A stretch of 64,000 nt of DNA, from positions 9,538,314 through 9,602,313 of the forward strand of contig CM043005.1 in NCBI GenBank assembly GCA_023678885.1, written 5' to 3'. Of this stretch, positions 57,609-64,000 are shown in pieces. The position numbers and the translations under genes are program-made. How positions within the stretch are numbered: the stretch's first letter is position 1; each line of letters begins with the position of its first letter. Below the pieces are notes generated by a model that was given only the letters and a program-made list of their open reading frames with translations, did not search any database and was not told the origin of the DNA. Origin of the DNA: Pogostemon cablin. Lineage: Eukaryota; Streptophyta; Magnoliopsida; Lamiales; Lamiaceae.

Positions 57609-59898
57609 GTAAGATCTTATCACTTTTCTCTCAATTTATTTCTTCCACTGCTCTCTGAATTCTTTGAATCGGCTTCCCAATTTCGAATTCTTACGCAGAA
57701 ACTGTGTTGATTGCTATTCGATTTTGTTTGGGCGATTGTGTGTGAATTGAATCAGTGTGTGTTTTAAACGTTTGGCTAGCCAGCCTTTGTCATGAGATTA
57801 TCTATTTTTTAATTTCAAAAATGAATTATAGATTGTGTTAAAAGTTAATACGCAAGTGTTTATATCTCATTCACACCTCTGTGCAAAATTGGCTTCTATT
57901 GCATTTTCATATATTCTTATAATTGTTTTATTAAATTAAATTATGTAATTGTTTGTATTTATGAGGGGGTGATTTTGGCTTCTTATAAATTTCAGTGGTT
58001 GAAGGGAGTGATGTATTATCAGAAACAGAGTGGAACTCTGATGATTATGAAGACGATGAGTTTGTTGATGCTGAGGATGACTTAAGGCAGATAGAAACAA
58101 GTGATCAAGTGGTCGAACCATACGTGGGTATGGAATTTCAATCAGAGGATGATGCCAGGAGATTTTATAATGACTATGCCAGGAGGTTAGGATTTACTGT
58201 GCGTATTATGCAACGCCGTCGTTCTGAGGCTGATGGTAAAACTCTGGCTCGTCGTCTTGGTTGCAACAAACAGGGATTTTCCCCAAACTCCAAGCTCAAA
58301 TCCAGCACAGAAAAGAAGCCACGGCCACGAGCACGCGAAGGTTGCAAGGCAACAATACTGTTTAAGTTGGACAAGTCGGGAAAGTGGGTGGTGACTAGAT
58401 TTGTCAAAGAGCATAACCATCCTCTGGATGAAGCTGCTGAAGAGAATGTTACTGTGGTATGCCTTCCTCAGCCTTTTGGAATTGATTGAGATATTTCTGC
58501 AGTGCTAATATCTGTTTCTTGCCATCTAATAATAAAATTGACACGCCTCACTTACCAATTCCTTTAGGAACCATTGTTTAGATTCTTTTCTTGTTCTTAT
58601 ATTTTGCATGTTCCTTTGACCTCTCGTCTTACTGCATTTTTTAATTTGATACGGTGCACAAATTTAAAATATTACCGAGTGAATTGTTGATCAGATCATA
58701 GAGACTTGAAAAGCTTTGAAACTTTAATTTGTACACTGTTGATTAACTCCAGAACATGTAATATTGTTGCTGGATAATTACTCCAGGGATATAGGTTGCA
58801 GTTACATACTATTGCCTTTAAGAATTAGTAGGTTAAATTATGTGAGATTGTGTGCACCAAATTGAGAAGTTTCATCCATAAACTAAAGCTAAGTTGCAAG
58901 AAATAAGTTGGGATTTTTCTAGTATTTTGTTATTCTCTATTAGGGCATCTCACGTGCTGTAGCAAGATGTGGAGGTCAATTTACTATAGAATATAGAGTC
59001 CTTGGCATCTTAAGTGGTATGCTAGTAGAACAATATGCTACATTACAAAAGAAACTTTTATAAGGCATTGAAGATTTGGTGCTTTGGTTGTGGGCCGTGC
59101 CCCTGGCAACCTTTTTTGCCCCCATAAATCATGAATTGCTGGCAATTGAGTGGAAATTCTCAAAGAAGATAAGGGTAGATATACATAAGTCTTTATCTTG
59201 ATTGATAGAAGATCTCAAATTCATGTCTCCATCTTTGACGGGTCGCAATGAATTGGGTTTTTATGGTTTGTGAGTTATCTAGCCCAACCAACTCATTCTG
59301 AATAATTTTATCTGGAATTTATTTTTTACAACCCATATAAAATTGTAAGAGTGGAATAAGCCTGCTGAGGAAACCTGCTCAATCCCACCAAATGGTGGAA
59401 TTTGGTTTTGTTATTGATCAACCTACCCACAACCTGGCTGCTTGAGTCAGATGCATGGAGTTTCTCTTTGAAATTATCAGAAGTATGGATTTTGGTGTTC
59501 ACCTGTGCATTGTGTTGTTTAAAATTTCCACCCCTGCTGTTGATTGTTGAGCACAACATGGGACAATATTTAGCCTCAACTAATTTATGCTGAACTGTAG
59601 ATTAATTGTAGAGATTTGAATGCATGAACGTGCCAAACAAAAACTTTCTTTATATTCACTATCTAAAAACCATTTCTCTGTCTGTTCCTTGGTGTAGTGC
59701 AACAAGGATAAGAAAATCCAAGAACTAACCTCAGAGCTGCAACGACAGGAAGCACTCCATGCAGCTTATAGAGAGAGATTAATGAATCTTCTAGCCAATA
59801 TTGAGAATCGAAATGAGCAATTTTCGTCAAAAGTTCTCGCAGTGGTTCAAAGTGTTAGACAAGCTGAAGCGGAAGCCCTGTTGATTTCCGGAGCATAG
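57608..59898 (+). CDS. FAR1-domain protein lacking the transposase region (FRF/short-FRS type)
   Basis: The coding sequence is 57608, 57996-58456 and 59698-59898, giving 220 residues. The ATG is split: exon 1 ends in A at 57608 (ACAA|GTAAGA) and exon 2 begins TG after TTTCAG. After an acidic N-terminus comes a FAR1 DNA-binding domain (about residues 44-142): EPYVGMEFQSEDDARRFYND, GFTVRIMQRRRS, RRLGCNKQGF, REGCKATILF and FVKEHNHPLD, carrying the Cys and His of the WRKY-GCM1-type zinc site. Exon 3 encodes a coiled coil (KKIQELTSELQRQEALHAAY) and a helix ending ISGA. FAR1/FHY3 relatives of this short type lack the transposase and SWIM parts and are thought to modulate full-length FHY3/FAR1 in light signalling in the nucleus. 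Splice sites are canonical and the frame is clean. Confidence 0.88.
58457..59697 (+). other. Intron 2 of the FAR1-domain gene
   Basis: GTG|GTATGC to GTGTAG|TGC, 1241 bases, phase 0. If the intron is retained, the protein ends eleven codons later at TGA 58487-58489, losing the coiled coil. No embedded gene is seen. Confidence 0.8.
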
Positions 59899-60177
59899 GT
59901 AGGTACTAAATTTAGTTTTGCCGGCCTTACAATCTTCCTCCTTTCTTCTTTTGGGGGAGGGGGGTTACATAAGTTTTCATTCGATTCGACTCAGAAATAT
60001 GTTTCTGCTGCTAAGGAAAATGACCAATGACCATATATATGCATATGTTTTTGGCTCTGTAGTACAGTTCTCTTTCAATGAAAACTTGGATTGGATTTTA
60101 TTAGGTAATGTAATAGCATAAACACCATTATCATTATGATTACTTTAAATCAATTAATAGATTGATTAACTTAGAGT

Positions 60178-60522
60178 TGGGGGAGCATATGACCAGTCTT
60201 ATCCCACGACCCAGACATAATGGTGGGTTGCAAATTGTTGGGGGGGGAGAATCTCACGCAAGAGACCCAATCATTGTGGGCATCATATACTTGCACACTC
60301 CGAGGGTGTTCTAGAGTTTGATTGTCTTGTCGTGTGATGCCGACATGATCTGGCGGTTGTCGATTGAGAATGCGACGGAGAGGACGTCCTTCGTGTGGTG
60401 CCGGCCTGAAGGTCCCATAGGCGGAGCTCTCCGTCCCAGCTGTCGGAGAGGGCAAACTGGCCGTCGGAGGACAGACAACAACCACAACCATCATCATCAA
60501 CCCTGAGCATGTCCCCATCCAT
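60178..60522 (-). pseudogene. RACK1 (WD40) pseudogene fragment
   Basis: On the minus strand, CCLSSDGQFALSDSWDGELR with LWDLQAGT, then KDVLSVAFSIDNRQIMSAS with HDKTIKL, NTLGVCKY and DWVSCVRFSPPNNLQPTI correspond to the second to fourth WD repeats of the ribosomal scaffold RACK1. A gap removes the segment between LQAGT and HTKDV, the Trp codon after TIKL is a TAG, and the frame changes again before DWVSC. No intron is visible in the piece, compatible with a retrocopy, but it is too short to be sure. Confidence 0.85.
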
Positions 60523-60631
60523 ATGACTTAAAAGATTCCTATATATCTTTCATTGAGGCAACGTAGGACTACGGCCCACCTGGAAAAATAATAATTACTA
60601 TATATTAAGTTAAATTGGATTCAAGTAGATA

Positions 60632-60700
60632 TTTTGGCGTAATGGTTATGCTGTCATCCATTGCTTCAAGTTCGAAACCCAGCTGCAGGAGATCCCTTTC
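60632..60700 (+). mobile_element. tRNA-related SINE-like sequence
   Basis: TGGCGTAATGGT (60635-60646) resembles a pol III A box. AGTTCGAAACC (60669-60679) matches the B-box consensus at 10 of 11 positions, with tRNA-like spacing. A complete cloverleaf is not formed, so a SINE head is likelier than a tRNA gene. A T-rich stretch follows. Confidence 0.5.
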
Positions 60701-60701
60701 G

Positions 60702-61048
60702 TTTTTCACATTATTATTTTATATTCTCTTATTTTAATTTTTTATTATTTTTCTTATTATTATTATTTCTATTTTAATTATTTATATTTTTTTTATTCTC
60801 TTTCCATTCAAAACTTTGCTTCAAAATTATGTGTGTTATTTAGTTTATAAACCTGTTATGTTTCTATTTCACATTATTATTTATATTATTATTTTATATT
60901 CTCTTATTTTTATTTTTTTATTATTTTTCTTATTATTATTTCTATTTTAATTATTTATATATTTTTTTTATTCTCTTTCCATTCAAAACTTTGCTTCAAA
61001 ATTATATGTGTATTATTTAGTTTATAAACCTGTTATGTTTCTATTTAA
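60702..61048. repeat. Tandem duplication of about 170 bp
   Basis: The segment containing CTCTTTCCATTCAAAACTTT and GTTTATAAACCTGTTATG occurs twice in a row (about 60702-60868 and 60869-61048), with small indels in the AT-rich part. Confidence 0.85.
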
Positions 61049-61986
61049 ATTATAATTAATTCCAATAAATTTTTACTTTATTTTGATGTATAGTCATCGA
61101 TTTAGATCAAATAACAATTATTAAATTTACGTATATTAATTTGGCCCCCCAAACAATTTTTCTGGCTCCGTCACTGCATTGAGGAGAAGGAAGCAGACGT
61201 CAACAACAAGTGGAGCAAAAGCATGTGTATTTTTCTGCACTATGGGAATGTTTTCTTCAAACGATGTTCTTTAACAAGTGTTTTTGGCCTTTTATAGACA
61301 AGTCATTAGCAAATTGTCATTAGTCAGTATCTATCTATTTTCTTGAAACACTGATTCAAGTATGTAAAACAGCTAATGAAAAATACCCATTTAAGAACAA
61401 TCTGTTTGATAATTATGGAGCTTTTCTTAGTTCTCATTATTAAATGGATTTAAAAGGTTTACTAATAAAAAAAATTATCATATACTTAATTCTAATTAAA
61501 AGGGTAAATAGTCATGTATGAGGTGTGTTTAGTTATTGATGTTTGTTTATTATAATTTTAGTGGGGTGTATTAAGTAATTGGGGTTCGTTTAGTAGATTT
61601 GAAGGTGCAAATAGCAGCTCTTATAAAAAAAATTAACAATATTTCTTCCGATTTAATGATAAATTATCAAACAACATTGGATGCATGATTTCTCATGCGT
61701 GGTGTTTATCGTGTTGTTAACTCAACATGATATGGAGATTACAGGAGCGACCAAACGACATTGGATTAGTGTCACATATGATGCATATCACAAACTTTGT
61801 TTTCGACATGAAATTTACTTCTTCTTTTTTTTTTGGAATATCAAATTAATGGTGACAGCAAATGTTTGTTTTGGATTTTTAATTAGGATTATTTTAATTT
61901 TATATCAAATTTGTGTGTGAGAGGTGCATTGTGATGTGTAATAGATGTTTAATTATTATTTATACTTATAATTATAATAATAGATA
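61049..61986. other. Intergenic DNA without recognised genes
   Basis: GGCTCCGTCACTGC at 61162-61175 resembles wording often seen at plant transposon ends, but no partner was found. ORFs here are short and featureless. Confidence 0.5.
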
Positions 61987-62066
61987 TTCCTCCGTCCCAG
62001 ATAATGAGGGCCGGAGACATTTATTTGGGAAAGGTCTCCTGCCCTCATTACCTAGGATGAAGGGAG
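61987..62066. mobile_element. Stowaway-type MITE, 80 bp
   Basis: Inverted ends TTCCTCCGTCCCAGATAATG and CATTACCTAGGATGAAGGGAG are bordered by TA at 61985-61986 and 62067-62068. Confidence 0.8.
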
Positions 62067-62463
62067 TATATAATTGGGGAATTATTTTACACTTTTTTTT
62101 AATTAATTACTTCGTAACACTTTATCAAAAGATGTTATATATATATTTTAAATGCTAAGAGCGATTATATTTATTTTAAAAATTAAAAATTAGTGGATAG
62201 TTATTTAATATTTTATTTTATGGTTGAAATTGAATCAATACATTATCTAATGATTAGGAGTTAAAGTTTAGAATAAAATAATTAAAAATAAATATAATAT
62301 CTACCCATTATAAACATTTACCATATATAAACAACCCTCTTGCAGCACCGAGTAAATAAATAAATCTTATAACAGTGTATATTAGGTGCATCCGGGTGCC
62401 ACCTTGCACTTATGTGTATAACTTTTTATTCTCTTTTGTATACATATTATTTTCTTTTGTATA

Positions 62464-62665
62464 CTCCCTTCGTCCCACCCAAAGAGGTGCATTTGCTTTT
62501 TTCACGTAGATTCAGGAGTATTATTATTTTATGTAAAGTGGGTAGATGTATTAGAGAGATGTAATAGGTAATGGTGGGCCCTTTTTACTAAAAGAGGAAA
62601 ATGTAGCAATTTGAACGAGACACCTAATATAGTAAAATGATGATATTTGGGTGGGACGGAGGAAG
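62464..62665. mobile_element. Stowaway-type MITE, 202 bp
   Basis: Inverted ends CTCCCTTCGTCCCACCCAAA and TTTGGGTGGGACGGAGGAAG are bordered by TA at 62462-62463 and 62666-62667. It lies inside a larger AT-rich repeat (about 62380-62930) whose ends both contain a CCGGGT core (ATCCGGGTGCCACC and GTGTACACCCGGGTTC). Confidence 0.88.
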
Positions 62666-63039
62666 TACGTGTTTTGTAATAATTGTATATTTTTTTAACA
62701 CTAAATTTTTTATTAAAAAAACTAACATTTATATGTGTATAACTTTTTATTCAATAGTGTATACATGTATTTCAATAATTGTATATTTTTTTACACTCAA
62801 TTTTTCATTAAAAAAATTAACAATTAAATTGTATACATTTTTACTCATAATTGTATATGTTTTTGTTTATATTTGTATTTGGGTACACACGAAACTTCGT
62901 GTACACCCGGGTTCACACTATATTTAGCCCAAAAATTCATTATAAATAAATTTAATATACGTGTATACTAATAAATAAATAAATTTAATATATGAAATTA
63001 AAAATATCGAATTCCCTTTGCAACATCACCAAAGAATCA

Positions 63040-63076
63040 ACTCCCTCTCTTCGGATTTCATCGTCGTTTCATCTTT
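63040..63076 (+). other. Untranslated first exon end and donor of the right-edge gene
   Basis: CTCCCTCTCTTCGG...CATCTTT|GTAAGTTT is a typical plant 5' UTR exon end with a strong donor at 63077. The intron of about 600 bases is T-rich and ends TTCTTCAG at 63678. Confidence 0.5.
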
Positions 63077-63724
63077 GTAAGTTTTTGGAATTCACCTTGA
63101 TTGTTTTTCATATCTGTAGATTCATCTTTTAATTTTATCCCAATTATACACATATATATAGTTTTTGGTTGGCCTATTTTCTTTAATTTTCTTTCTACGA
63201 TTTCTGTTCTTCTGACCTTTCTTTAATCAAAAACAGTGTGAACCCTGGTAGAATTGTTAGGGTTTTAAATTTAGAGGATTTATAAGGTTTAGATTTACAA
63301 GAAACTAACCCTTCTTTCTTTGGTGTGCTGTTTCGCTTGTTTGTAACACAATTTTACAGATTGCAGCTTTAGAATGTAAAGATTGTTAGGGTTTCGCTTG
63401 TTTCGCTTCTTTCTTTAGAACTTTTTGTATCGCCTCATATTCTGTTAATTAAAATAATTAAACGAAACACTGATGAATATTTTTTTGCAATTCTCTAGTC
63501 CAAACCAGTTGTTTATCTGAAACACTATAATTCTTTGAGATTTGTTAATTCTTCTTTTGTATTAAAAATAGTATTGAATCTTCTAGATATTCCATAGGGC
63601 TTTGTGCTTCCTGTTATACTAAAATCTAAACTTTCTTTTTTTTTGTTTTGTGTTGGTTTTTGTTAAAAAAATTCTTCAGTTGTACTTGTCTTGTGTTTTT
63701 TTGGTTCTCCTCTCCCTTCTTGAA

Positions 63725-63883
63725 ATGGAAAAGAAATGGCCACCATTAGAGAATTGCCAACATATGGTTGGAGAGGACTTGACTAAACAATCTTGGGAAG
63801 ACAATATTATTGATCCCAATTCACCCCACGCCCTTTATCTCTATGTACGTAAGAGTTACCTCAAAGCACTGCGAAAAAGCAGG
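63725..63883 (+). CDS. First coding exon of an unrecognised gene, cut by the window edge
   Basis: After an acceptor near 63678, the ATG at 63725 starts MEKKWPPLENCQHMVGEDLT and continues to HALYLYVRKSYLKALRKSR at a donor (AGG|GTATGA, 63884). The exon encodes 53 residues with ordinary codon use and a leader/intron structure expected of a real gene. The family is not recognised. The remainder lies beyond the window. Confidence 0.55.
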
Positions 63884-64000
63884 GTATGATTGCTCATTCT
63901 CTCCCATAAATTTTATGAATTTCAACTTTCAGATGATTGAAATTACTATCTTGATGTTCTATTTTGTAAATATGAAATTATTTATTTTGTTATAAGTTGG

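Noticed and set aside
60632..60700. Functional tRNA gene
   Set aside because: A and B boxes are present but acceptor and anticodon stems do not pair convincingly, so a SINE-like element is preferred.

Overview
The window is nuclear DNA of a eudicot plant. It is AT-rich, crowded with nested LTR retrotransposons and MITEs, and has a few low-copy plant genes with GT-AG introns. The overall look would fit Lamiales, but nothing here fixes the family.

Left half (about 1-29840): one very large Ty3/gypsy element of the Tat lineage lies on the minus strand. In element order it has a 5' LTR (about 28902-29840), a PBS, the gag start codon (28841-28843), gag, protease, reverse transcriptase, two RNase H domains and integrase (ending at 6447), then a 37-bp minisatellite (5717-6228). 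Beyond that is a separate gene-like unit in the opposite (+) orientation that encodes a plant-mobile-domain (PMD) protein with a coiled-coil tail (2607-5341). No 3' LTR was found, so the element probably runs off the left edge. It is dead: several frameshifts, stops and a lost integrase glutamate. A 16-kb Ty1/copia element (12800-28828, TSD CTTGA) sits four codons into gag. That element is in turn interrupted by a second copia of the same family (13791-21825, TSD TTAAG) in its 3' LTR. The inner LTRs are almost identical although the inner pol is in ruins, which suggests mobilisation in trans.

Middle (29841-43504): mostly AT-rich intergenic DNA. It holds Mutator-type MITEs with 9-bp TSDs, Stowaway-type MITEs, a 1.67-kb foldback element with about 360-bp inverted arms, TA microsatellites and short tandem duplications. 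The one clear gene is an intronless IBH1-like atypical bHLH regulator (40191-40607).

Right (43505-64000): a structurally complete Ty1/copia element (43505-48396, 419-bp LTRs, TSD GGAAT) has one in-frame stop between gag-protease and integrase-RT. Next comes a nest of DNA transposons in which a non-autonomous hAT element carries scrambled plastid DNA (rps2 and accD pieces). Then a minus-strand RHD3-type ER-fusion GTPase pseudogene of about 20 exons with an unusual C-terminus, an apparently intact FAR1-domain gene lacking the transposase part whose start codon is split by an intron, a RACK1 pseudogene fragment, a SINE-like tRNA-related sequence, two short Stowaway MITEs, and the 5' end of an unrecognised gene at the right edge.

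All translations, splice sites and repeat boundaries were read by eye. Family assignments rest on recognised motifs, not on searches.
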